From Ruminococcaceae bacterium UBA6364 (GTDB lineage: Bacteria; Bacillota; Clostridia; Oscillospirales; Acutalibacteraceae), in contig DJRI01000098.1 in the NCBI GenBank assembly GCA_002440045.1, positions 86,529-108,313 of the forward strand: DNA of 21,785 nucleotides, given 5' to 3'. The translations under genes and the position numbers were made by a program. The notes under the pieces are model-generated. The model searched no databases. It was given only the letters and a program-made list of their open reading frames with translations, and was not told the DNA's origin. The first letter of the stretch is position 1. Each line of letters opens with the position of its first letter. Below are positions 5,435 to 13,342 of the stretch, in pieces.

Positions 5435-7678
5435 TTATTTCGGCTTTTTAATCTTATTGAGCTTTCTGTTAACTTCAAGAATCTGTTCTTTTGTAAATCT
5501 TCCGCCGAGCATCATAAACACGCGCTTTACGGTGAAGCCCTTTGCAAGCTCTATCATTGTTTTGTTTATTGAAAAGCCCGAAACACTCATACCCGCGCTT
5601 TTCTTTTTTTCGCCGCCGTCGGAGCTTTCTTTTTTCTCTTCGCGCTTTGACGAAAACGCTTTTTTAATAAGAAGAAGCATTGAAACCAAAAACAGCTTGC
5701 CTTTAAAGGTCGATAAAATATCGCCGATTGTGTCGTTAACCGAAAAATAGCCTGTGGGCGTGTCTATTTCAAACCAGTTGATTACCGCGCCCTCTTCTTT
5801 CATTCGATAGCTTTCGTTAAATTTTTCAACCTTTTTTATAACGCTTTCATCACAAAGACCGCCGCCGACCGCTTTAAGCTTTGTTTCGCCGACATTTTTA
5901 ACGGTGAAGCTAAAGAACGGATATTCGCCTTTTTTCTGCTTGCCCACACTTTCTCCGTTTGCAAAAAGCTCTACTTCGTCGGCGTTTGAATAGACCTTTA
6001 TGTTAACCTCGTCCTCGACGCGGTCAACATAGCGTTTTGAGCAGATGTGAAGCGTCGGCTCTTTTGAAAGCCACGCCTTGTAGGCATAAAAGCTGTCTTT
6101 TTTATATTTTCGGTCGAACGAAACAAGTCCCTTGTGGTTCATTCCGTTTTCGCCGCCCTCGGCGCGCGCGTCTGCGGCAAAATCAAACATATTCCAAACG
6201 TGCGTTGCCCAAAGATAAGGCCTTTTTGAAATTTGCTTTATAAGCTCCTCGTGATAATACGCCTGATATTCTTCGGTATAATCGCCTTGCTCCGGAGCAG
6301 AGGTGTGCCAATTAAGCGCCTCGGCGCCGTATTCGCTCAATCCGACAGCCCTGTCGGGATATTTTTTATGGAAGTCGTCAAACCACGGGCCGTACATTGA
6401 AACATTGCCGCCGTACCAGCCGAAATAGTGGTTATACGACAAAACGTCGCTTATTTTAAGATATGGGTCGTCGGGCTTGCACATTGTGACAGCCGCCACC
6501 GTTGTCGGTCTTGTTTTGTCAAGTCTGTGCGCCGTCTCTTGAAGAATCCTGTGGTTTTCGGTGACGGACGAGTCCGAGCCGTTCATTGTTATTTCGTTTG
6601 AAAGCCCCCAAACAACAATACTCGGGTGGTTATAATTTTGCATTATAAGCTCCGTAAGCTGCTGTTTTGTGTTTTCAACGCCGTTTTGCATATGCTTTGA
6701 GATATACGGAATTTCTGCCCAAACAACAAGTCCGCGTTCGTCGCAAAGGTTATAAAAATCCTGCGAATGCTGATAGTGCGCAAGCCTTACCGTGTTTGCG
6801 CCCATTTCGCATATAAGGTCAACGTCCTCTTTGTGGTGCTCGTATAAAAGCGCGTTGCCGATAACGGGCCTGTCCTGATGGCGCGAAACGCCCCTTAACG
6901 GGTACTCTTTTCCGTTTAAAATAAAGCCTTTTTCGGGGTCTATTTTAAAGCTTCGGCAGCCGAAGCGCACCGAAATTTCGTCTGTTTTTTCGCCGTCGCA
7001 AAAAAGCGACGCCGTTGCGGTATAAAGGTGCGGGTCAAGCGTGCCGTTCCAAAGGTGCGCGTCCTTTATAAATATTTCGGCGGTCGGGTTTTCGCCCAAA
7101 GCCGCGGCTTCGCCGACGGTTTCTTCGCCGTCGAGAACCGAAAACCGCACTTCGCCCGAAGCCTGCGCGCGAAGCTCCACGCTGTAGCCGCCGTCTTTTT
7201 CTTTCGGCGTGACAAGCAGCCCCGAAGAGCCGAACGTGTCAAGCGAAAACCGATTTTTGCTTACGCCGATAAGCGAAACGTCTCTGTAAAGCCCGCCGTA
7301 AAAGGTGAAGTCCGCCATTTGCGGATATACCCTGTCGTTAGGCGAGTTGTCCACTTCGATTTTTATTGTGTTTTCATCTAAAACGGGCGAAAGCTTTGCT
7401 CTGAAGGTCTGATAGCCGCCGTCGTGAGATATAAGCTTTTTTCCGTTGAAATAAACGACAGCCGAAGAGTTCGCGCCGCAAATTTCAATATACACTTCGT
7501 CGCCTTTCGGCAAAGAGTCTTTTGAAATGTGCTTTTCATATGTGCAAACGCCCCTGTAATAGTCGTTGCCGCCGTCCTGCCCGTCAGAGCCGTTCCAGGT
7601 GTGGGGCAAATCGACCGACTCGCTTTTTCCCTGCTTAAAAAAAAGCCAGCCCTTATTGATATTCAGTATATCGCGCAT
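5435..7678 (-). CDS. Intracellular GH2 beta-glycosidase (galactosidase/glucuronidase-like)
   Basis: This 747-residue glycoside hydrolase family 2 enzyme has a sugar-binding jelly roll (about 1-140), an immunoglobulin-like domain (about 145-245), a TIM barrel (about 247-540) and a C-terminal beta domain (about 545-620). The catalytic acid/base is E362 (GLSNE) and the nucleophile E449 (GLSEYG). N514-H-K516-G fits the NxK signature used to flag beta-glucuronidases, but similar N-x-KGL motifs occur in other clostridial GH2 enzymes, so the sugar is undecided. A tail of about 120 residues (VNDTIGDI, a hydrophobic stretch, a Lys/Glu/Ser linker, then EVNRKLNKIKK) exceeds the core. There is no signal peptide, so it is cytoplasmic. 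The ATG at 7678 lies 7 bases from GGAGG (7690-7686). The in-frame ATG at 7684, overlapping the symporter stop, has only one base of spacing. It is probably co-transcribed with the symporter gene. Confidence 0.9.
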   Translation of the reverse strand: MRDILNINKGWLFFKQGKSESVDLPHTWNGSDGQDGGNDYYRGVCTYEKHISKDSLPKGDEVYIEICGANSSAVVYFNGKKLISHDGGYQTFRAKLSPVLDENTIKIEVDNSPNDRVYPQMADFTFYGGLYRDVSLIGVSKNRFSLDTFGSSGLLVTPKEKDGGYSVELRAQASGEVRFSVLDGEETVGEAAALGENPTAEIFIKDAHLWNGTLDPHLYTATASLFCDGEKTDEISVRFGCRSFKIDPEKGFILNGKEYPLRGVSRHQDRPVIGNALLYEHHKEDVDLICEMGANTVRLAHYQHSQDFYNLCDERGLVVWAEIPYISKHMQNGVENTKQQLTELIMQNYNHPSIVVWGLSNEITMNGSDSSVTENHRILQETAHRLDKTRPTTVAAVTMCKPDDPYLKISDVLSYNHYFGWYGGNVSMYGPWFDDFHKKYPDRAVGLSEYGAEALNWHTSAPEQGDYTEEYQAYYHEELIKQISKRPYLWATHVWNMFDFAADARAEGGENGMNHKGLVSFDRKYKKDSFYAYKAWLSKEPTLHICSKRYVDRVEDEVNIKVYSNADEVELFANGESVGKQKKGEYPFFSFTVKNVGETKLKAVGGGLCDESVIKKVEKFNESYRMKEEGAVINWFEIDTPTGYFSVNDTIGDILSTFKGKLFLVSMLLLIKKAFSSKREEKKESSDGGEKKKSAGMSVSGFSINKTMIELAKGFTVKRVFMMLGGRFTKEQILEVNRKLNKIKKPK

Positions 7679-7680
7679 AC

Positions 7681-9042
7681 TCATTCCTCCGTTTTTTCGG
7701 CACTTTGCGGCGCATCGTCAAGAGTATAAAGAAAATGCATGCTGACAAGGCAGATAACAGAGCCTATACAAGGCAAAATGCCCGTCATAAAATAGATTTT
7801 TTCGGCAACGCCGCTTTGCTGTTCCAACGCGCCGAGGCTTGACTCATAACCCGTGAAATCAAGCGCAAGCGAAATAATGGCGGCGCCGAGGCCCTGCGCA
7901 ATCTTTCTGAAAAACGAATAGGTTGCATAAATCGAGCCTTCTTCTCTTCTGCCGGTTGAAGCCTCCTGAAAATCTATGCAGTCGGCTACAAGCGCCCATG
8001 TAAGCACAAGATAAAACGCCGCGCCGAACATGGCAATGCCGACAAGCACCATCCAAATATAGGGGTTCTTAATTTTTACAAACGCCGCAACGCCGCTTGA
8101 TATTGCCGAAATAAGGAACGGATATGTGCAAAGCTGTTTTTTCGTGAATTTTTTTGAAAGCGGCTTTACCGCGACAATTCCGAAAGCCACGGGAAGCCCC
8201 GCGATTATCGTTGCGATTGATATTAAATCGGTATTTTTAAACCAGCACATAAAAATATACTGAATCGAGTTTGTAACCGTCATCATAAGCGCAAGATACG
8301 ACACCGTTGAAATTGTTACGCCGAGCATATGTTTGTTTTTGAAAAACGCTTTAAGCGTTTCGACGTAGTTAAATTTCTGCTTTTCGTTTACGGTGGGCGC
8401 AACGCGCTCTGTTACCATTTTTCTTAAAAAGACAAACGCAACGCAGCCGATTACGCCCATTACCGCCACAAGAACGATAAAAAAGCTGCCGCGCGGATTG
8501 TCGCTTTCGTCATATGCGAGAAGCGGCAAAAGTATCATTACGGGAATTTGCGCGAACATAGCGCCGATGCTTCTGAAGGTTGAAAGCGACGAGCGCTCTG
8601 ACGGCACAGTCGTTATAACCGACTGCATTGAGCCGTAGGGCACGTTTACGCTTGTGTAAGAAACGCTCCAGATGCAGTAAAGCACAAAGCACATTGCGAT
8701 TTTTAAAGCATAAGGCGCTTCGGGCACATAAACAAACAACAGCACGCTTGACAAAAGAAGCGGCAGGCTTGCCCACTTTATCCACGGTTTGAATTTTCCG
8801 TCCTTGCCCGGCTTTGCCGAATCGCAAATTCCGCCGATTATCGGGTCGTTTATTGCGTCGAATATCTTGCCGAGCAAAATTATTAAAGCAAAGTGGCGCG
8901 GCTTAATACCCATACAGGTAACATAGAAAATCATTAAATAATTATTGATAAAAGCAAAGCTCATATTACAGCCGAAATCGCCGAGTGCATAACCGATTTT
9001 GTCACGCATTCCGAACGGCCTTACAGATTGTGTGTTGCCCAT
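7681..9042 (-). CDS. GPH-family sugar:cation symporter (MFS)
   Basis: This 453-residue, twelve-helix transporter belongs to the glycoside-pentoside-hexuronide:cation symporter family (MelB, XylP, GusB relatives). Typical features are GYALGDFG near the N-terminus, NNYLMIFYVTCMGI in helix 1-2, DAINDPIIGGICD (acidic cation-site region) and KPGKDGKFKPWI in the loop after helix 2. The family imports glycosides with Na+ or H+. GGAG lies 7 bases before the ATG. Its end meets the GH2 start, so the pair plausibly imports and then hydrolyses the same beta-glycoside. The nitroreductase gene lies 18 bases upstream on the same strand. The substrate cannot be read from the sequence. Confidence 0.9.
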   Translation of the reverse strand: MGNTQSVRPFGMRDKIGYALGDFGCNMSFAFINNYLMIFYVTCMGIKPRHFALIILLGKIFDAINDPIIGGICDSAKPGKDGKFKPWIKWASLPLLLSSVLLFVYVPEAPYALKIAMCFVLYCIWSVSYTSVNVPYGSMQSVITTVPSERSSLSTFRSIGAMFAQIPVMILLPLLAYDESDNPRGSFFIVLVAVMGVIGCVAFVFLRKMVTERVAPTVNEKQKFNYVETLKAFFKNKHMLGVTISTVSYLALMMTVTNSIQYIFMCWFKNTDLISIATIIAGLPVAFGIVAVKPLSKKFTKKQLCTYPFLISAISSGVAAFVKIKNPYIWMVLVGIAMFGAAFYLVLTWALVADCIDFQEASTGRREEGSIYATYSFFRKIAQGLGAAIISLALDFTGYESSLGALEQQSGVAEKIYFMTGILPCIGSVICLVSMHFLYTLDDAPQSAEKTEE

Positions 9043-9060
9043 AAAAATTCTCCTGTCAAA

Positions 9061-9558
9061 TCAAACGGTTTTTACTGCCGTTTCGTCATAAAAGCCGCGC
9101 ATTTCGGGGGCTTCGTCGGCAACGCCGAACGTGACGACGGCAAACGGAACGGACGTTACGCCGAGAATTTCTTTAAACGCCGCAACTCTTTCTTCTCTCG
9201 GGTAAACGCCGCACCAGCACGAGCCGTAGCCGAGGTCATATGCCTTTAAAAGCATATTTTCGACCGCCGCGCCGCAGTCCTGCGGCCAATATCCTTCGGA
9301 AATTCCGCTTTGTCTGTCGGGTCTTGCACAAACAACGACGCAAAACGAAGATGACGCCACCTGCGGCTTATATTGCGAAAGCTTTTCTTTTATATCCTCG
9401 CTTTCAACAACCAAAAACTCCCACGGGCGCGTGTTGCAGGCGCTCGGCGCGAGCATTGCCGCTTCAAGAATAGCCTTTTTGTCGGCGCACGATATTTTTA
9501 TGCCCGACTTATACTTTCTTATACTTCTTCTGCCATGTAATACTTCAGAAAATTCCAT
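9061..9558 (-). CDS. Nitroreductase-family FMN oxidoreductase
   Basis: This 165-residue protein begins with the family's flavin-contact motif RRSIRKY (10-16), followed by LAPSACNTRPWEF (36-48, aligned with the typical APSxxNxQPWxF) and a glycine-rich C-terminal half with LGYGSCWCGVYP. Family members are FMN-dependent NAD(P)H oxidoreductases acting on nitroaromatics, quinones or flavins. The protein is at the short end for the family. AAGGAGG lies before the ATG with good spacing. It sits between an amidohydrolase gene (47-base gap) and the symporter (18-base gap), so it is probably part of one transcript; its link to glycoside metabolism is unclear. Confidence 0.88.
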   Translation of the reverse strand: MEFSEVLHGRRSIRKYKSGIKISCADKKAILEAAMLAPSACNTRPWEFLVVESEDIKEKLSQYKPQVASSSFCVVVCARPDRQSGISEGYWPQDCGAAVENMLLKAYDLGYGSCWCGVYPREERVAAFKEILGVTSVPFAVVTFGVADEAPEMRGFYDETAVKTV

Positions 9559-9605
9559 TGTCTGCCCTCCTTAAAAAGCAGTTTTAAAGACTCTTTCGGT
9601 TTTTA

Positions 9606-10439
9606 TTAAAGTCCGAGCGCTTCTTTTAGGTTATCGCCCAAAATTCCGCGCTTTGCGTTGTCGCTTATCGGAAGATTTTTTATTCTTTCTATTGCCGTTT
9701 TTGTATATTCGGCGTTTTTATAAGGAAAGTCCAGCCCGAATATCGCGCGCTTTTCGCCCGTTTGGTGAATGAGCGTGCAAATCTCGTCGTCTGTGAGCGA
9801 CCACGCGCCCGAGCGCACGTTTGAAAACATATCGGTTTCCATATTTACGCTTGTAAGCCCCGCATAAACGGCGCCGCCCTCGTCGTTTCGGCTGTTGTTA
9901 TTCATAACAAGAAGCGCTTCTTTAAAAAAGCTGTAGCCGCCGACGTGTTCAAGGCTGAATTTAAGCTTCGGAAAATGCCACGCAACCTCGTCAAAAAGAA
10001 GCATTTCATAATCGCGTATTCTGTGCCAGTGAAGCCCCGTGTGAAACGAAATGAAAAGATTTTCTTTTTCAGCCTGCGAATAGACCTCGAAAAGCTCTTT
10101 TGAATCGACCTTTACGCCCTGAAAAGCAGGGTGTATTTTTATGCCGTAAAAGCCGAGCTCTTTAATTTCCTTAACCTGTTCTTTAAGCTGTCCCTTTTCA
10201 AAATCGACGGTGCCGAAGCCCAAAAGAGATTTTTCGTTTTTGATTTCGCTTTGAAGCCACCTGTTTGCGCTGCACATAAGACCCGCGCGCGCCGCCTGCT
10301 GTGAAAACGGCGCAAAGCACACAGCTTTTTCTATTTCACATTCGTCCATAAGGCGCAAAAGCGCGTCTTTTCCCGCGTTTTCTTTTGCTCCTTTCGGAAA
10401 AAGGTGAGCGTGATTTGCAAAGATTGAAAAATCACTCAT
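9606..10439 (-). CDS. Amidohydrolase-2 family metal-dependent hydrolase
   Basis: This TIM-barrel protein of 277 residues resembles the amidohydrolase 2 family (ACMSD/resorcylate decarboxylase-type hydrolases and decarboxylases). It has an N-terminal NHAHLFP motif (HxH), YGIKIHPAFQG in the middle, ISFHTGLHWH (metal-site His), LEHVGG (His after a beta-strand) and IFGLDFPY (Asp at the barrel end). The substrate is unknown. The ATG at 10439 overlaps the stop of the upstream phosphatase gene by 8 bases. A TTG at 10448 is in frame and only 3 bases from an AGAGG site, so the start is uncertain by three codons. The overlap suggests coupled translation. Confidence 0.85.
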   Translation of the reverse strand: MSDFSIFANHAHLFPKGAKENAGKDALLRLMDECEIEKAVCFAPFSQQAARAGLMCSANRWLQSEIKNEKSLLGFGTVDFEKGQLKEQVKEIKELGFYGIKIHPAFQGVKVDSKELFEVYSQAEKENLFISFHTGLHWHRIRDYEMLLFDEVAWHFPKLKFSLEHVGGYSFFKEALLVMNNNSRNDEGGAVYAGLTSVNMETDMFSNVRSGAWSLTDDEICTLIHQTGEKRAIFGLDFPYKNAEYTKTAIERIKNLPISDNAKRGILGDNLKEALGL

Positions 10440-11157
10440 TAAAATCAAAATCCTCTCTTATGTCGCGCTCGTAGTCGTAATCGTCATCGTCGCCTATTTC
10501 GCGGTAATAATCCCAAAGGCGCTCTTCCTGGGTGTTTGTAAGAGGCTCTGCCGGGATGTCGCAAACGACTTCAAACTTCCCCGTCTTTTCCCAAAGCGAG
10601 GGCGTTATACGCACGGTATAACCGCACCCCGAGGGGCAAAGCCACTCGGTCATGGGAAGCTCGGGAAGCCCGAACGCCGAAAGAAGCACGGTTATAACGC
10701 CGCCGTGGGTAATGATTGCGGCGTTTTGTATTCCCGTTTTAAAAAGTCCCTCGACCGTTTTGTTGAAGGTGTCGCACACGCGTTTTGAAAAATCGGCGTT
10801 GCTTTCGCCGTTTAGGGGCTTGGCGTCCTCTTTTCCCGCAAGCCACTCGGAAAACTCTTTATAGGGTGCGAGCTCTTCTGCCGTGTGGCCTTCAAACTCG
10901 CCGAAATCGCACTCTTCAAAGCCGCGCATTTCAACGGCAACCTTGTCGGGATAAAGAATAGAAGCGGTCTCTGTGCAGCGCTTTAAAGAGCTTGAAAAAA
11001 CAACGTCGACTTTCGGGTAGTCGTAATCGTTTTTCATTTTTAAAAGCTGTTCTCTTCCCTCGCGGCACAGCGGCTCGTCGGTCTGACCGATATATCTGCC
11101 CTCAAGGTTTCCGCGCGTCAGGGCGTGTCGCAAAAGGTGAATTGTATAAGTTTTCAT
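10432..11157 (-). CDS. Histidine phosphatase (phosphoglycerate mutase superfamily)
   Basis: This 241-residue branch-1 histidine phosphatase has the nucleophile motif LLRHALTRGN (RHA in place of the usual RHG), a second conserved block FSSSLKRCTETA, an acid/base region ECDFGEFEGHTAEEL and the second catalytic His in ITHGGV. The layout resembles alpha-ribazole phosphatase and other small-molecule phosphatases more than glycolytic mutase, but the substrate is not determined. The C-terminal tail is unusually acidic, with many Asp and Glu after residue 215. AAAGGAG lies 6 bases before the ATG. It is the first gene of the minus-strand run and shares its upstream gap with a divergent XRE regulator. 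Confidence 0.88.
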   Translation of the reverse strand: MKTYTIHLLRHALTRGNLEGRYIGQTDEPLCREGREQLLKMKNDYDYPKVDVVFSSSLKRCTETASILYPDKVAVEMRGFEECDFGEFEGHTAEELAPYKEFSEWLAGKEDAKPLNGESNADFSKRVCDTFNKTVEGLFKTGIQNAAIITHGGVITVLLSAFGLPELPMTEWLCPSGCGYTVRITPSLWEKTGKFEVVCDIPAEPLTNTQEERLWDYYREIGDDDDYDYERDIREDFDFNE

Positions 11158-11178
11158 TGCATTCTCCTTTCGTTTGGT

Positions 11179-11198
11179 GTATATTGATTATACTGTAT
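11179..11198. promoter_or_regulatory. Palindromic operator candidate in the divergent promoter gap
   Basis: Two overlapping inverted repeats, GTATA-ttgat-TATAC (11179-11193) and ATAC-t-GTAT (11190-11198), lie between the minus-strand phosphatase gene and the plus-strand XRE regulator. They cover a minus-strand TATAAT (11192-11187) and a plus-strand TATACT (11189-11194). No good -35 hexamer is seen for either, as might suit an activator-dependent or repressor-controlled promoter. Binding by the adjacent XRE protein is inferred. Confidence 0.35.
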
Positions 11199-11235
11199 GT
11201 ATATTTTTCGATATTTTTAAGTGTGGTGTTTATTT

Positions 11236-11841
11236 GTGTCAGACTATTACGAGAGGCTCTGTGAGCTTCGCACCGAAAAAGGAATAAGCCAAAAAGAAGC
11301 CGCGCGCGACCTTTCTGTTTCACAGGCGCTTTTGTCGCACTATGAAAAGGGCATACGCGAATTCGGGCTTGATTTTTTAAACCGCGCCGCAGATTATTAC
11401 GGCGTTACAACCGACTATCTTCTCGGGCGCTCCGACAGCCGCTCGGGGCTTAATTCGGAATACCTTGAAGACCGCACCGAGGACGGCAAATTTACGGCGC
11501 AGACAGTTTACCGCGCCGCAATTATGACCCACGAAAGAATGAACGCAGGCTCTTCCGCTGCGGGCGAAAAGACCGATTTGCTTTATGCCTCGGCTGTTTA
11601 CAGCACGCTTTTTGCGGCGGCTCAAAAGGGATATATCCCGAAACGCTGGTTTTCGCTCCCCGCAAAATATGCGGTAACGGTGCCGCGCCTTTCGACCGAC
11701 AGCATTCTTTCGGACTTCCCCGAAAAAATGACCTCTGCAAGACGTTACGGCGGTCCCGAACCGCTTTGTATCGAGACCGTCATAAAAACCGTTGAGAACG
11801 CAGTCAAAAGGTACTGCTCCGCAATAGCCGACAAAGTCTGA
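11236..11841 (+). CDS. XRE-type helix-turn-helix transcriptional regulator
   Basis: This 201-residue protein has an N-terminal Cro/CI-type HTH (about residues 4-60): ERLCELRTEKGISQKEAA, LSVSQALLSHYEKGIREF, then a YYGVTTDYLLGRSD ending typical of clostridial XRE regulators. The remaining ~135 residues form a mostly helical domain that I do not recognise; it may sense a ligand or mediate dimerisation. GTG at 11236 is chosen because it gives the usual HTH start; an in-frame GTG at 11221 adds five residues (MWCLF) of no family resemblance. Neither start has a strong ribosome binding site, so it could be poorly translated. It is divergent from the phosphatase-to-GH2 run and is a candidate regulator of it or of itself. 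Confidence 0.85.
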   Translation: MSDYYERLCELRTEKGISQKEAARDLSVSQALLSHYEKGIREFGLDFLNRAADYYGVTTDYLLGRSDSRSGLNSEYLEDRTEDGKFTAQTVYRAAIMTHERMNAGSSAAGEKTDLLYASAVYSTLFAAAQKGYIPKRWFSLPAKYAVTVPRLSTDSILSDFPEKMTSARRYGGPEPLCIETVIKTVENAVKRYCSAIADKV

Positions 11842-11855
11842 AAGATTTTTTCGGT

Positions 11856-11907
11856 TAGGCATAAGAGGGCATTTTAAAACCGTATCGGTTCGGCTCTCTT
11901 ATGCCTA
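11856..11907. terminator. Two-tier hairpin terminator between XRE gene and glgA
   Basis: The outer arms TAGGCATAAGAG (11856-11867) and CTCTTATGCCTA (11896-11907) pair perfectly, with an inner AACCG-TAT-CGGTT hairpin. The genes on each side converge here and the glgA stop codon (11907-11905) is inside the right arm. T-runs are weak on both sides, so a bidirectional role is likely but not proven. Confidence 0.7.
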
Positions 11908-13326
11908 TTTAAGCAGTTCTTTATACATTCTTATATATTCGTTTGCCGACTTGCCCCAGCTGTTGTCGCATTCCATAGCGCGTTTGACAAGGATGTTCCA
12001 GCCTTCCTTATCCTCAAAGCCCTTGCAGGCGCGCCTTATTGCGTGAAGCATTTCGTGGGCGTTATATGCCGAGAAAACAAAGCCGTTGCCCTCGCCGTCT
12101 CCGCTGTCGCGCACGGTATCGCGCAAGCCGCCCGTTTCACGGACAATCGGAACAGAGCCGTATCTTAAAGCGACCATCTGCGAAAGTCCGCACGGCTCGC
12201 TTTTTGAAGGCATTAAGAAAAGGTCGCTTCCGGCATATATTTTTCTGGCAAGGTCCGGCACAAAGCCGAGCCTTAATCCCACTTTGTCGGGGAAGCGCTC
12301 TTTAAGGCCCTTGAAATATTCTTCATACTGCCAATCGCCCGAGCCGAGAACAATTATCTGTATATCGGTCGAAGAAAGAAGCTCGTCAAAAATATACTTG
12401 CAAAGGTCAAGACCCTTGTGAGAAACAAGCCTTGTTACCATTCCCATAACGGGAGTGGCTTTGCTTTCTTTAAGTCCGAAAAGCTTTTGAAGCTCTTTTT
12501 TGTTATACGCCTTATTTTTAAAATCGGCGGCGCTGTAGTTTTTGAAAATATTCTTGTCGGTTGCGGGGTCATAGTTTACCGTGTCTATGCCGTTAAGAAT
12601 ACCGCGAAGCTTAAAGCTTCTTTCTTTTAAAATGGTGTCAAGCCCGTGAGAATACCACGGGTCAAGAATTTCTTTTGCATAAGTGGGGCTTACGGTTGTT
12701 ACAACATCGGCGCACTCTATAGCGCCCTTCATAAGGTTAATTGCGCCGTCGTATTCAAGAAGATTCTGATATTTTCTGTCAATGCCGATAACGTTGTCGA
12801 TAAGCTCTTCGCCGTACACGCCCTGATACTGAATATTGTGTATCGTAAACACCGTTTTGATGTTTTCATAGCCCGGCTTCTCGGCATACATTGTGCTGTA
12901 ATAAAGCGGTGTAAGTGCAGTTTGCCAATCGTTGCAATGAATTATGTCGGGCTTGAAATCTATGTAAGGTATTATTTCAAGTATAGCGCGCGAAAAGAAC
13001 GCAAAGCGCTCGGCGTCGTCATAATGGCCGTAAATCGAATCGCGTTTAAAATAATACTGGTTGTCAAGAAGATAATATATTACGCCGCCGGCTCTTGCTT
13101 CAAAAATTCCGCAATACTGTCTGCGCCACGCAACGGGCACCGAAATATGCGTAATAAATTTCATACTGTCTTTAAGCTCCTGCTTGATTCCGTCATAAAG
13201 GGGCATAACAACCCTTGCGCCTATAAGGCGCTTTCTTAATGCCTGCGGAAGAGAGCCTGCCACATCGCCGAGACCGCCGCTCGCCATAAAGGGAAGCGCT
13301 TCGCTCGCTGCATATAAAACTTTCAT
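11905..13326 (-). CDS. glgA: Glycogen synthase (ADP-glucose, GT5)
   Basis: This 473-residue GT5 glycogen/starch synthase transfers glucose from ADP-glucose to the non-reducing end of an alpha-1,4-glucan. Family landmarks are the N-terminal SEALPFMASGGLGDVAGSLP, FTIHNIQYQG, LRGILNGID, MVTRLVSHKGLDL (Rossmann nucleotide-binding half) and SKSEPCGLSQM with the conserved Glu. Position 15, a Lys in E. coli GlgA (KTGGL) implicated in ADP-glucose binding, is Ala here. It is the last gene of the glg operon, 16 bases after the GH95-like gene, and ends in a strong hairpin. The length is standard for the family. Confidence 0.97.
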   Translation of the reverse strand: MKVLYAASEALPFMASGGLGDVAGSLPQALRKRLIGARVVMPLYDGIKQELKDSMKFITHISVPVAWRRQYCGIFEARAGGVIYYLLDNQYYFKRDSIYGHYDDAERFAFFSRAILEIIPYIDFKPDIIHCNDWQTALTPLYYSTMYAEKPGYENIKTVFTIHNIQYQGVYGEELIDNVIGIDRKYQNLLEYDGAINLMKGAIECADVVTTVSPTYAKEILDPWYSHGLDTILKERSFKLRGILNGIDTVNYDPATDKNIFKNYSAADFKNKAYNKKELQKLFGLKESKATPVMGMVTRLVSHKGLDLCKYIFDELLSSTDIQIIVLGSGDWQYEEYFKGLKERFPDKVGLRLGFVPDLARKIYAGSDLFLMPSKSEPCGLSQMVALRYGSVPIVRETGGLRDTVRDSGDGEGNGFVFSAYNAHEMLHAIRRACKGFEDKEGWNILVKRAMECDNSWGKSANEYIRMYKELLK

Positions 13327-13342
13327 TTACAAATCCTCCGTT

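Noticed and set aside
12646..13239. 197-residue plus-strand frame opposite glgA
   Set aside because: It is antisense to conserved glycogen synthase coding sequence and has no start signals or family resemblance.
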